Of a DNA stretch of 20,218 bases, positions 1-6,560 are shown in pieces. The notes under the pieces were generated by a model, which did no database searches, was not told the DNA's origin, and saw only the letters and a program-made list of their open reading frames with translations. The stretch is taken from positions 1 through 20,218 of the forward strand of contig JAFZSA010000016.1 in the NCBI GenBank assembly GCA_017619585.1, in the 5' to 3' direction. Source of the stretch: Bacteroidaceae bacterium (GTDB taxonomy: Bacteria; Bacteroidota; Bacteroidia; Bacteroidales; Bacteroidaceae). The position numbers and the translations under genes are program-made. The first letter of the stretch is position 1. Every line of letters begins with the position of its first letter.

Positions 1-2567
1 AAAATTCTGCACTCCCATCGGGGAGCGGGGAGGGGGTTGTCTCTGTAACAAACTTCAAGACTCATCCGGTACGCTTCCTGAGCGCTGCCAAGAATGGGTT
101 GCTGTGCTATACCTATAACGGAGAGATCTATACGCAGAAGAATGGCGGGAAGCCCAAGAAACTGAACATTACGCTGACACGTGATGATGAGGCTGTAATA
201 GCCGACCTTAGCTTCACGAGCGGTGCACGCCAGTCGGTAGTAAGCAAGGACGGCAAGCAGATTGCCTTTGTGGTACGTGGCGAGGTCTTTGTTACCAGCA
301 CTGAATATGCCACAACACGCAGAATATCTCAGACGGCAGGTGCTGAGGGCGATGTTGACTTTGCTCCTGATGGTAGGACTGTAGCCTATGCCTCCGAGCG
401 CAACGGCAACTGGCAGCTCTATACCGCCAGCATAGTCAGGGACGAGGATCTGAACTTTGCCAACGCTACGCTGATAAAGGAGGAGAGCGTGTTCCCTGAA
501 CTGCCTGCTTTGAAGCTGGATGGTAAGCCTGACTTCTCGCAGGTGGAGCGCAGATACCCCAAGTACAGTCCTGATGGCAAGAAGCTGGCCTTTATAGAGG
601 ACCGTATCAAACTGAAGGTGGTGGACCTGAAGACCAAGAAGGTGACGCAGGTTACGGACGGCAGTAAGTGGTACAACCAGAGTGGAGGCTTTGAATATGA
701 ATGGAGCCCAGACGGCAAGTGGTTTGTGATAAGCTTTATTGCCAATCGTCGCGATCCCTATCAGGATATGGGTATCGTCAGTGCCGAGGGTGGTGAGATT
801 CATCCTATCACACAAAGCGCTTACATAAGCCAGAATCCCCGTTGGGTGATGGACGGCAAGGCTATCCTCTTCGAGAGCGAACGCTATGGTATGCGTAGTC
901 ACGCTTCGTGGGGCAGCCAGCAGGATGTGTTCCTGGCCTTCCTGACTCAGGATGCCTATGACCGTTATCGTCTCTCTCCTGAGGACTATGCGCTGCTGAA
1001 GGAGTTGGAGAAGAAAGGCCTACCCCCAACCCCTCCCGAAGGGAAGGGAGATAAGAAAAAAGATAAAGAGAAGAAAAGCCTACCCCCAACCCCTCCCGAA
1101 GGGAAGGGAGATAAAAGCAAGGCTGATTCTGTCAAATTGCTGAAGATAGAGTTTGAGGGGCTGGAGGACCGCATTGTCAGGTTGACACCTAACAGCAGTA
1201 AGTTGGGTGATGCCATTGTCAGCAAGGATGGCGAGAGCCTGTACTATTTCTCGGCCTTTGAGGGCTCGCCCGACCTGTGGAAGATGGATTTGCGCAAGCA
1301 TGAGACCAAGCTGCTGAGCAAGGGCGGAAGCGGATCCCTGCATATGGATAAGGACGGCAACCTGTACTCACTGGGTAGCAGCATGAAGAAGATAGAGAAG
1401 GGGGACAAGACTACCTCTATTACCTACAATGCCCAGATGAAGTTGGATCTGGCTGCTGAACGTGAATATATGCTGCGCCACGTGGCCAAGCAGATCAACA
1501 AGAAGATCTTCCGTACGGATTACAATGGTTGCGACTGGGATCTGATGGTGCAGAACTATGCCCGCTTCTTGCCGCACATCTCTAACAACTATGACTTTGC
1601 CGAGATGCTGAGCGAGCTGCTTGGCGAACTGAACGTCAGCCATACTGGCGGACGCTTCTATCCCTCTGCCAAGGGCGATGCCACGGCTCAGTTGGGTTTG
1701 CTCTATGACCTGTCAGAGGCTACAGACGGCATGAAGATTACCGCTGTGCTGGAGGACGGTCCTTTCTGTCGTGCCAACAGCAAGGTGAAGGTGGGGGATG
1801 TCGTTACTGCCATCAACGGAGAGCCTGTAACCAAGGATACCGACTTGGCTCAGTTGCTGAACCGCTGCAAGGGCAAGAAGACACTGGTAAGCCTAAAGGG
1901 TAGTGCCGGCACCTGGGATGAGGTGGTACTGCCTATCAGCAGAGGAGAAGAGTCCGACCTGTTGTACAAGCGCTGGATTAAGAGTCGTGCTGCCGAGGTG
2001 GAACGTCTCTCTAACGGACGCTTAGGCTATGTACACATAGAGGGTATGGATGACGCCAGCTTCCGCGATGTCTACTCAGACATCTTGGGCAAGTACAACC
2101 TGAAGGAGGGTATTGTGATAGACACCCGTTTCAATGGTGGCGGTCGTCTGCATGAGGATATAGAGATTCTGTTCTCAGGCCATAAATACTTCACACAGGT
2201 GATTCGCGGCAGGGAGGCTTGTGATATGCCCAGTCGCCGTTACAACCATCCCAGCATTATGCTGCAGGCCGAGGGTAACTACAGCAACGCCCACGGAACA
2301 CCTTGGGTGTACAGTCATCAGAAGATAGGTAAGCTGGTGGGTGCTCCCGTGCCGGGAACCATGAGCTCCGTGAACTGGGAGACCTTGCAGGATGCTTCAC
2401 TGGTATTCGGCGTACCCGTCATAGGCTATCAGTTGCCAGACGGTTCTTATCTGGAGAATACTCAGTTGGAGCCTGATATACCTGTACTGAACCTGCCTGA
2501 GACAGTTGTCACAGGTACCGACCTGCAGTTGGAGGCCGCAGTACGTGAGTTGCTGAAGGAACTTTAG
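1..2567 (+). CDS. Tricorn-like S41 family peptidase, 3' part (5' end outside window)
   Basis: The frame is open from base 3 with no stop, so the TTG near base 99 is not the real start and the N-terminus lies upstream. The visible part starts in a WD40-like beta-propeller (repeated SPDGK/APDGR blades, bases ~60-1400). A PDZ-like domain follows around 1740-1930 (KVGDVVTAINGEPV), then the tail-specific protease domain at ~1990-2510. The motif NYSNAHG at 2277-2297 fits the usual nucleophile region, with Ser at 2283-2285. Family members are large exported peptidases thought to degrade peptides in the periplasm. Three copies of a GC-rich palindromic repeat are translated in frame: one just before the blade starting VTNFKTHPVRFLS, and two in the Lys-rich linker at 1010-1129. 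The stop overlaps the convergent gene by 4 bases. Family assignment is firm; the substrate is unknown. Confidence 0.88.
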   Translation, partial: NSALPSGSGEGVVSVTNFKTHPVRFLSAAKNGLLCYTYNGEIYTQKNGGKPKKLNITLTRDDEAVIADLSFTSGARQSVVSKDGKQIAFVVRGEVFVTSTEYATTRRISQTAGAEGDVDFAPDGRTVAYASERNGNWQLYTASIVRDEDLNFANATLIKEESVFPELPALKLDGKPDFSQVERRYPKYSPDGKKLAFIEDRIKLKVVDLKTKKVTQVTDGSKWYNQSGGFEYEWSPDGKWFVISFIANRRDPYQDMGIVSAEGGEIHPITQSAYISQNPRWVMDGKAILFESERYGMRSHASWGSQQDVFLAFLTQDAYDRYRLSPEDYALLKELEKKGLPPTPPEGKGDKKKDKEKKSLPPTPPEGKGDKSKADSVKLLKIEFEGLEDRIVRLTPNSSKLGDAIVSKDGESLYYFSAFEGSPDLWKMDLRKHETKLLSKGGSGSLHMDKDGNLYSLGSSMKKIEKGDKTTSITYNAQMKLDLAAEREYMLRHVAKQINKKIFRTDYNGCDWDLMVQNYARFLPHISNNYDFAEMLSELLGELNVSHTGGRFYPSAKGDATAQLGLLYDLSEATDGMKITAVLEDGPFCRANSKVKVGDVVTAINGEPVTKDTDLAQLLNRCKGKKTLVSLKGSAGTWDEVVLPISRGEESDLLYKRWIKSRAAEVERLSNGRLGYVHIEGMDDASFRDVYSDILGKYNLKEGIVIDTRFNGGGRLHEDIEILFSGHKYFTQVIRGREACDMPSRRYNHPSIMLQAEGNYSNAHGTPWVYSHQKIGKLVGAPVPGTMSSVNWETLQDASLVFGVPVIGYQLPDGSYLENTQLEPDIPVLNLPETVVTGTDLQLEAAVRELLKEL
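7..40 (+). repeat. GC-rich palindromic element, copy A (inside S41 CDS)
   Basis: CTCCC-atc-GGGGAG hairpin followed by a G-rich tail (GGGGAGGGGG). It has the same layout as the seven other copies in the window and is translated in frame as roughly ALPSGSGEGVV, just before a conserved blade of the peptidase. Confidence 0.6.
1010..1129 (-). repeat. Two GC-rich palindromic elements in a 60-bp tandem duplication (copies B and C, inside S41 CDS)
   Basis: Two nearly identical 60-base units (about 1010-1069 and 1070-1129) each carry CCCCTCCCGAAGGGAAGGG flanked by A-rich Lys codons. Each unit is translated as LPPTPPEGKGDK plus a lysine-rich spacer. Read on the minus strand, the element matches the others (hairpin then GGGGTTGGGGG tail). 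The period is a multiple of three, so the frame is kept. The site is the low-complexity Lys-rich linker between propeller parts, where extra residues are likely tolerated. Confidence 0.85.
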
Positions 2568-3640
2568 CGAAGGAATCTTCCGTCGCGATAGACAGTTGGG
2601 GCGATCTTCTTCTTTGCCTTGAAGAACTTGGCAAAGGCTATTTGGGAAGTGAACCCCAACTGCTGTGATATCTGCTGGATAGTCAGGGAGGTGGTAGAGA
2701 GTAATTGCTCACACTCCTGCAAGAGGTAATCGTCTATTACCTGCTTGGGCGACCGTCCGCAGACGGTATTTGTAATCTGTGACAGATAGCGGGTGGAAAT
2801 AGACAACTGTGTAGCGTAGAAGGAAACATCGTGCGCTGTTGTGTAATGCTCGGAGAGGAGCGTCATAAACTGGTTGTAGAGGTTATGAGGCTGCAATGAG
2901 CGTGGCTGTGCCGAGGCATAGACCACCTGGCTGTGCATATAGTTGTGGGCATTGGTGATGGCGGTGGGTACATCATCAGTCTGCGTCAGTTGTGCCGCTA
3001 TGGCTGTGGAGAGCGTCCCGCCTACACCGTGACGCTGCCATCCCTCGATATTCACCGACGAGAAGAATTTCTGGCACCCAGGACCGGAGAGCAGAGCATT
3101 GATACGCCCCTTGGCAAAGGTTCCGCCACGGAGCAGTACCCACTGCGGGCCCATCTGGTGCAGCAGGGCAGCGGCCTCAGTCATATCAGTGTCCGTGCTG
3201 ATACGATGGCCTAACAGAATCTCGACATCCGTACATTTTATAATAAGCAGTTTGCAGACGGGGAAGAGGTGCTGGCGGTAAGCCACCAGGGATTCATTGG
3301 ACATAAGCAGTCCGCCGTGGGATGCCAGTACCACCAGTGAGCAGACGATATTAGGACAGCCCAATATCTCCTGACCAATGGCGCGGATAGTCTCGGCATT
3401 ATCCATCATTCCTATCTTTATGGCATTGGGGATGGTCTCCTCGTACACTGCCTTAACCTGTCCCACCACCAGGGTAGGGGGCAGCTGGTGTACATCTGTA
3501 ATGCCCAAAGAGTTCTGTATGGTCACAGCCGTTACGGCCGTTACGGCATAACAACCAAGATCCTTGATGGTGCGTATGTCGGCCTGAATGCCGGCATGCC
3601 CCATACTGTCTGAACCATTGATACAAAGCACTGATTTCAT
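2564..3640 (-). CDS. ThiD/pyridoxal-kinase-like domain fused to AraC-type HTH regulator
   Basis: 358 residues. Residues ~1-245 look like a ThiD/PdxK ribokinase-fold enzyme: GSDSMGHAGIQAD at 9-21, TAVTIQNSLG at 37-46, IKIGMM at 74-79, HGVGGTLSTAIAA at 204-216. Residues ~260-358 are an AraC/XylS double helix-turn-helix (LSISTRYLSQ, ...QISQQLGFTSQIAFAKFFKA). The ThiD anion-hole motif HGTGCT reads HGVGGT here, so the usual Cys is Gly208, and the TPN.xE stretch is altered (IIKCTDVE). Catalysis may be weak or lost, which suggests a ligand-sensing role. The gene is divergent from pdxS across ~500 bases, so a regulator of PLP synthesis responding to a B6 vitamer is the best guess; a thiamin pyrimidine ligand is the alternative. 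The start ATG is at 3640. The stop overlaps the S41 gene by 4 bases. Domain calls are strong; function is inference. Confidence 0.85.
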   Translation of the reverse strand: MKSVLCINGSDSMGHAGIQADIRTIKDLGCYAVTAVTAVTIQNSLGITDVHQLPPTLVVGQVKAVYEETIPNAIKIGMMDNAETIRAIGQEILGCPNIVCSLVVLASHGGLLMSNESLVAYRQHLFPVCKLLIIKCTDVEILLGHRISTDTDMTEAAALLHQMGPQWVLLRGGTFAKGRINALLSGPGCQKFFSSVNIEGWQRHGVGGTLSTAIAAQLTQTDDVPTAITNAHNYMHSQVVYASAQPRSLQPHNLYNQFMTLLSEHYTTAHDVSFYATQLSISTRYLSQITNTVCGRSPKQVIDDYLLQECEQLLSTTSLTIQQISQQLGFTSQIAFAKFFKAKKKIAPTVYRDGRFLR

Positions 3641-3647
3641 ATTTCTT

Positions 3648-3669
3648 TCAATTCAAAATTCATAATTTA
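3648..3669 (-). repeat. AT-rich ATTCATAATT-family repeat (copy R1)
   Basis: AATTCAAAATTCATAATT lies 8 bases upstream of the start codon of the minus-strand kinase-AraC gene. The same family occurs at 5121-5155, 6653-6683 and 20040-20082. Confidence 0.6.
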
Positions 3670-3705
3670 GTTGACAAGTAAACAAGTTGACAAGTTGACA
3701 AGTTA
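3670..3705 (+). repeat. Short tandem TTGACAAG repeats
   Basis: Three TTGACAAG units and one related AACAAG unit in a row, in the transcribed leader of the minus-strand gene. No function is evident. Confidence 0.65.
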
Positions 3706-3817
3706 TTCGCTAACCTCTAACCGCTAATCTTTAACCGCTATCTTTTACAATTTGATAACAAAACTCATAAGCTACTAAGCCATTAAGCTATTAGCCACTA
3801 ACCCTTTATGGTCTTTT

Positions 3818-3850
3818 TCGATATATCGATATTACGTTATAACGTTATTT
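3818..3850 (+). repeat. AT-rich palindromic block, left arm flanking pdxS
   Basis: Contains CGATATATCG (3819-3828) and CGTTATAACGTTATTT (3835-3850). The exact reverse complement of the 16-mer is at 5068-5083, on the other side of pdxS. Confidence 0.7.
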
Positions 3851-3871
3851 CAATTTATTCTAATCAGACGG

Positions 3872-3903
3872 CTCCCTCTCCTTAGGGGAGGGACGGGGTG
3901 GGG
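3872..3903 (+). repeat. GC-rich palindromic element, copy D
   Basis: CCCTCTCC-TTA-GGGGAGGG hairpin with a G-rich tail. The G side forms four runs (3885-3888, 3890-3892, 3895-3898, 3900-3903) with loops of 1, 2 and 1 bases, a textbook quadruplex motif. It lies in the predicted leader of the kinase-AraC gene. Confidence 0.7.
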
Positions 3904-3946
3904 CTTCTTGCCCCTTGCCCCATGCTCCTTGCCCCTAAATATATTG

Positions 3947-3978
3947 CAAAGGTAAGGCAAATACCTTACTTACCCAAA
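3947..3978 (-). promoter_or_regulatory. Bacteroidetes-type promoter for the kinase-AraC gene
   Basis: On the minus strand, TTTG (complement of 3975-3978), a 20-base spacer and TACCTTTG (complement of 3947-3954) match the Bacteroidetes consensus exactly. Transcription would start near 3940 and give a leader of about 300 bases, long for this group and made mostly of repeats. Confidence 0.7.
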
Positions 3979-3984
3979 TAAGTA
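3952..3984. promoter_or_regulatory. Two overlapping 18-bp inverted repeats, candidate operator
   Basis: GTAAGG-6-CCTTAC (3952-3969) and TACTTA-6-TAAGTA (3967-3984) are both perfect 6+6+6 inverted repeats. They overlap the promoter elements of the minus-strand gene. A further GTAAGG is at 4012-4017, between the two divergent promoters. The AraC-domain protein encoded alongside is the natural candidate to bind; this is inference. Confidence 0.4.
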
Positions 3985-4067
3985 TTCCGTTTTTGGTAAT
4001 ATTTCTTCTTTGTAAGGAATGTTTTCCCATATTGGAAGGGATTTTTCTGTAGGAAACCACTCTGATG

Positions 4068-4075
4068 TAATTTTG
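4068..4075 (+). promoter_or_regulatory. Likely -7 element of the pdxS promoter
   Basis: TAATTTTG matches TAnnTTTG and lies 65 bases upstream of the pdxS start. The -33 region has no clear TTTG (TTTTTCTG at 4042-4049 is the nearest). A weak -33 would fit a promoter that needs an activator, such as an AraC-type protein. Confidence 0.5.
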
Positions 4076-4140
4076 CAGCAGAAAAATCTCATCGTCATAA
4101 TGATATAACGTCATAACGTAATAACTAAAAAAAAACAATA

Positions 4141-5013
4141 ATGGAAGACAGAACTCAATTGAACCGCAACCTGGCTCAGATGCTGAAGGGCGGAGTGATA
4201 ATGGATGTAACAACACCAGAACAGGCTAAGATTGCCGAAGAGGCCGGTGCCTGTGCAGTAATGGCACTGGAGCGTATCCCCGCAGACATTCGTGCTGCCG
4301 GTGGTGTAAGTCGTATGAGCGACCCCAAGATGATACGTGGTATTCAGGAAGCCGTTTCTATTCCCGTTATGGCCAAGTGCCGTATCGGTCATTTTGCCGA
4401 GGCTCAGATCCTGGAGGCAATAGAGATTGACTACATTGACGAGAGCGAGGTTCTCTCACCAGCTGATGATATCTATCACATTGACAAGCGTAAGTTCAAG
4501 GTGCCCTTTGTCTGCGGTGCCAAGGATCTGGGCGAGGCATTGCGTCGTATCAACGAGGGTGCTACCATGATTCGTACCAAGGGTGAGCCCGGTACAGGTG
4601 ATATCATTCAGGCCGTTCGTCATATGCGCATGATGCAGAGCGAGATTCGTCGTTTGGTGAGCATGAGTGAGGATGAATTGTATGAGGCTGCCAAGCAGTT
4701 GCGTGTTCCCTACGAACTGGTACAGTATGTACACGAGAACGGCAAACTGCCCGTAGTGAACTTTGCTGCCGGTGGTGTGGCTACACCTGCCGATGCTGCA
4801 CTGATGATGCAGTTGGGTGCCGAGGGCGTATTCGTAGGAAGCGGTATCTTCAAGAGCGGCAATCCCGTTAAGCGTGCCCAGGCCATCGTTAAGGCTGTTA
4901 CCAACTACAACAATCCCAAGATTCTGGCTGAACTGAGCGAGGACTTAGGTGAGGCTATGGTTGGTATCAACGAGCAGGAGATAGAACTGCTGATGGCAGA
5001 GAGAGGAAAATAG
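4141..5013 (+). CDS. pdxS: Pyridoxal 5'-phosphate synthase lyase subunit PdxS
   Basis: 290 residues, full length for the family. PdxS makes PLP from ribose 5-phosphate, glyceraldehyde 3-phosphate and ammonia; the ammonia is delivered by PdxT. It is a cytosolic (beta/alpha)8 barrel that forms the core of the synthase complex. Visible landmarks are the N-terminal MDV (Asp22), the catalytic-lysine segment MAKCRIGH (Lys79), DYIDESEVL, the second conserved lysine in RTKGEPGTG (Lys147), and the phosphate-binding [20 protein letters not shown] plus [10 protein letters not shown]. The start is preceded by an A-rich stretch (ACTAAAAAAAAACAATA), as expected for SD-less Bacteroidetes genes. pdxT follows 126 bases later on the same strand. 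Arg codons are nearly all CGT, suggesting good expression. Mirror-image repeats flank the gene. Confidence 0.97.
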   Translation: MEDRTQLNRNLAQMLKGGVIMDVTTPEQAKIAEEAGACAVMALERIPADIRAAGGVSRMSDPKMIRGIQEAVSIPVMAKCRIGHFAEAQILEAIEIDYIDESEVLSPADDIYHIDKRKFKVPFVCGAKDLGEALRRINEGATMIRTKGEPGTGDIIQAVRHMRMMQSEIRRLVSMSEDELYEAAKQLRVPYELVQYVHENGKLPVVNFAAGGVATPADAALMMQLGAEGVFVGSGIFKSGNPVKRAQAIVKAVTNYNNPKILAELSEDLGEAMVGINEQEIELLMAERGK

Positions 5014-5038
5014 ACCCCCCGTCCCCCTTTAGGGGGAG
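5014..5038 (-). repeat. GC-rich palindromic element, copy E
   Basis: Begins directly after the pdxS stop. TCCCCCTTTAGGGGGA hairpin; on the minus strand it reads TCTCCCCCTAAAGGGGGA then a G-rich tail, identical over 18 bases to copy F inside pdxT about 240 bases away. It could form a hairpin in the pdxS-pdxT mRNA, but no U-tract follows, so it is not a typical terminator. Confidence 0.8.
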
Positions 5039-5066
5039 AAAGAGTGTAGCCGCAAACAAAAGAATC

Positions 5067-5100
5067 GAAATAACGTTATAACGATATATCGTAATATCGA
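5067..5100 (-). repeat. AT-rich palindromic block, right arm flanking pdxS
   Basis: AAATAACGTTATAACG (5068-5083) is the exact reverse complement of 3835-3850, and ACGATATATCGT (5081-5092) matches the second palindrome of the left arm. It lies in the pdxS-pdxT spacer. Confidence 0.7.
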
Positions 5101-5120
5101 AACAAAGCGGCTAAACGAAA

Positions 5121-5155
5121 TAACTATGAACTATGAACTATGAATTATGAACTAA
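5121..5155 (+). repeat. AT-rich TATGAAC tandem repeat (copy R2), contains the pdxT start
   Basis: CTATGAA is repeated (5123-5129, 5131-5137, 5138-5144) and followed by TTATGAAC. The pdxT ATG (5140) is one of four ATGs inside the repeat. On the same strand it resembles copy R3 (GAATTGTGAATTATGAATT). Confidence 0.7.
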
Positions 5156-5727
5156 AAATAGGTGTATTAGCACTGCAGGGAGCTTTCGAGGAACATTGTC
5201 AGGTGCTCAGGCGTCTGGGTGTGGATAGTGTTCTTATCCGCAACCTTGATGACTTTAATAAGTTTCTCCCCCTAAAGGGGGATGGGTCGTCTGGCCTTAT
5301 TCTGCCCGGTGGTGAGAGTACCGCTATGATGAGGGTAATGAGGGATGAGGCTCTGATGGAGCCCATCCGGAAGGCCATCAAGGAAGGACTGCCTGTACTG
5401 GGTACCTGTGCCGGAATGATTCTGCTGGACGACCAACATCTGGGCTGTATGGATGTTACAGTTAAGCGTAATGCCTATGGCCGTCAGTTGGGAAGCTTCC
5501 AGACCATACATAATATAAAAGGTATAGGTGATGTGTCAATGGTATTCATCCGTGCCCCTTATATAGAGCGGTGCGGTGAAGGGGTAGAGGTACTCTCTAC
5601 CTTGGACGGACATGTTGTGGCAGCAAAAGAGAAGAATATGCTGGCATGCTCCTTCCATCCTGAACTGACGGAGGATACACGTCTGCATGAGTACTGGCTT
5701 AAAGCGTTTGTACAGCAGAAGAGCTAA
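5140..5727 (+). CDS. pdxT: Pyridoxal 5'-phosphate synthase glutaminase subunit PdxT
   Basis: 195 residues. PdxT hydrolyses glutamine and channels ammonia to PdxS. Class I glutamine amidotransferase landmarks: [12 protein letters not shown] (8-19), [10 protein letters not shown] (52-61), nucleophile Cys90 in GTCAGM, RNAYGRQ (110-116), FIRAPYIE (136-143), and His173/Glu175 in SFHPELTED. Compared with the Bacillus subtilis protein there are about 9 extra residues ([10 protein letters not shown], 42-51) just before GLILPGGES. These are encoded by a GC-rich palindromic element (copy F). The start at 5140 lies in an AT repeat, and the first five residues (MNYEL) look repeat-derived; KIGVLALQG is the conserved N-terminus. 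No promoter was seen upstream, so co-transcription with pdxS is likely. The stop overlaps the convergent nnrD stop (5724-5727). Confidence 0.96.
   Translation: MNYELKIGVLALQGAFEEHCQVLRRLGVDSVLIRNLDDFNKFLPLKGDGSSGLILPGGESTAMMRVMRDEALMEPIRKAIKEGLPVLGTCAGMILLDDQHLGCMDVTVKRNAYGRQLGSFQTIHNIKGIGDVSMVFIRAPYIERCGEGVEVLSTLDGHVVAAKEKNMLACSFHPELTEDTRLHEYWLKAFVQQKS
5266..5289 (+). repeat. GC-rich palindromic element, copy F (inside pdxT)
   Basis: CTCCCCCTAAAGGGGGATGGG, the same core as copy E in the opposite orientation. It is translated as LPLKGDGS and coincides with a lineage-specific insertion in the loop before the oxyanion motif PGGES of PdxT. Confidence 0.85.
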
Positions 5728-6560
5728 ATCCGGGAAGTATTGAAAGCAGCTCCCAAGTGGGAGATGATATCTGAGGGGAGTAACGACTCTACGCTATTCC
5801 CGTCGGCAAGAGCAAGATCGGCCGCCAGGGCGTGTATCCATACGCCTATGACGGCTGCTTCTTTTGCGGTATAGTGCTGTGCCATCAGACCCAGGATGAT
5901 GCCTGTGAGCACATCACCGGAACCGCCCACAGCCATGCCGGCATTGCCGTGCAGGGTATTCTCGTACACCTGAACCGTATTGCCTGTTGGTACATAGATG
6001 CGTGTATGATGCCCCTTCAGTACAATAACCAACTGGTACTGTGCAGCCATCTCTGCAGGGTCGGCACCAAGACGTTTCATCTCGCCGGGGTGGGGCGTCA
6101 GGATGCTGCCTTTGGGAATCTGCGGGAACCAGTGCGGATTCTCTGCCAGTATGTTCAGTGCATCGGCATCAAAGACCATTGGGATCTTGGGGTTCAGAAT
6201 CATCAGGCGGTGCAATGCCCACTGTGTCTGTACGTGCAGACCTATGCCCGGACCAATACCTACAACCTCTGTTCCAAGGGGAACCTCTACGTAGGTGTGG
6301 TGCGTATAGTGCTGGTCGGCCTGACACTTAGCCTCGGGTATGCCCTGTTGTAGAATGGCGTATCCGCATTCGGGAACATGAACGGTCAGTAGCCCCACAC
6401 CGCTGCGCATACAGGCACGTGCCGAAAGGAGGGCGGCACCTATCATGCCAACACTGCCGACTACGAGAGAGGTTCTGCCGTAGTCGCCCTTATGACTGAA
6501 AGGGTCTCTGGTCTTCAGCCACTCGGATATAAGTTTCTCTGTGATTGGGGTAATCTGCAT
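5724..6560 (-). CDS. nnrD: ADP-dependent (S)-NAD(P)H-hydrate dehydratase
   Basis: 278 residues. Repairs hydrated NAD(P)H by ADP-dependent dehydration; cytosolic. Ribokinase-like landmarks: [16 protein letters not shown] (21-36), the Gly-rich stretch GIGPGIG (101-107), DADALN (131-136), LTPHPGE (154-160), LKGHHT (181-186) and the catalytic-Asp motif [12 protein letters not shown] (205-216, Asp216). In many Bacteroidales this domain is the C-terminal half of a ~500-residue fusion with the NnrE epimerase. Here it stands alone, like Bacillus YxkO, and no epimerase is in the window. The start ATG shares one base with the stop of the upstream surface-protein gene (TAATG), so translation is probably coupled. 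The stop overlaps the convergent pdxT stop by 4 bases. No terminator separates the two. Confidence 0.92.
   Translation of the reverse strand: MQITPITEKLISEWLKTRDPFSHKGDYGRTSLVVGSVGMIGAALLSARACMRSGVGLLTVHVPECGYAILQQGIPEAKCQADQHYTHHTYVEVPLGTEVVGIGPGIGLHVQTQWALHRLMILNPKIPMVFDADALNILAENPHWFPQIPKGSILTPHPGEMKRLGADPAEMAAQYQLVIVLKGHHTRIYVPTGNTVQVYENTLHGNAGMAVGGSGDVLTGIILGLMAQHYTAKEAAVIGVWIHALAADLALADGNSVESLLPSDIISHLGAAFNTSRI

Larger units (their letters stand above)
3641..4140. other. 500-bp divergent intergenic region between the kinase-AraC gene and pdxS
   Basis: No coding sequence is evident. Left to right it holds: an AATTCAAAATTCATAATT repeat next to the start of the minus-strand gene; short tandem TTGACAAG units (3670-3705); TAACCGCTAA-type repeats (~3705-3740) and related AGCTA/TTAGCC repeats (~3767-3802); a CGATATATCG/CGTTATAACG palindromic block (3818-3850); a GC-rich palindrome (3872-3903); CCTTGCCCC repeats (~3905-3938); a minus-strand promoter (3947-3978) with overlapping inverted repeats; a plus-strand promoter (4068-4075); and an ATAACG-rich leader ending just before the pdxS start. 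Confidence 0.75.

Noticed and set aside
99..101. TTG as start codon of the S41 peptidase
   Set aside because: The same frame is open to the left edge and encodes family-like sequence (VTNFKTHPVRFLS) before this codon, so the gene is cut by the window.
1010..1129. CRISPR array
   Set aside because: Only two units, no spacers of unique sequence, and the units are translated in frame.
862..1343. Overlapping antisense open frames across the repeat region of the S41 gene
   Set aside because: They arise from the GC-rich repeats and the codon bias of the real gene; no domain, promoter or plausible start supports them.
3641..3946. TPP riboswitch in the leader of the ThiD-like gene
   Set aside because: The conserved CUGAGA and ACCUGAUCU-type segments were not found on the minus strand; the leader consists of simple repeats.
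5014..5038. Intrinsic terminator after pdxS
   Set aside because: The hairpin is good but no T-run follows, and the same sequence occurs inside pdxT, so it is better explained as a repeat element.
5832..6353. Plus-strand open frame opposite nnrD
   Set aside because: It lies wholly antisense to a clear NnrD gene, has no recognisable domain and no upstream promoter.
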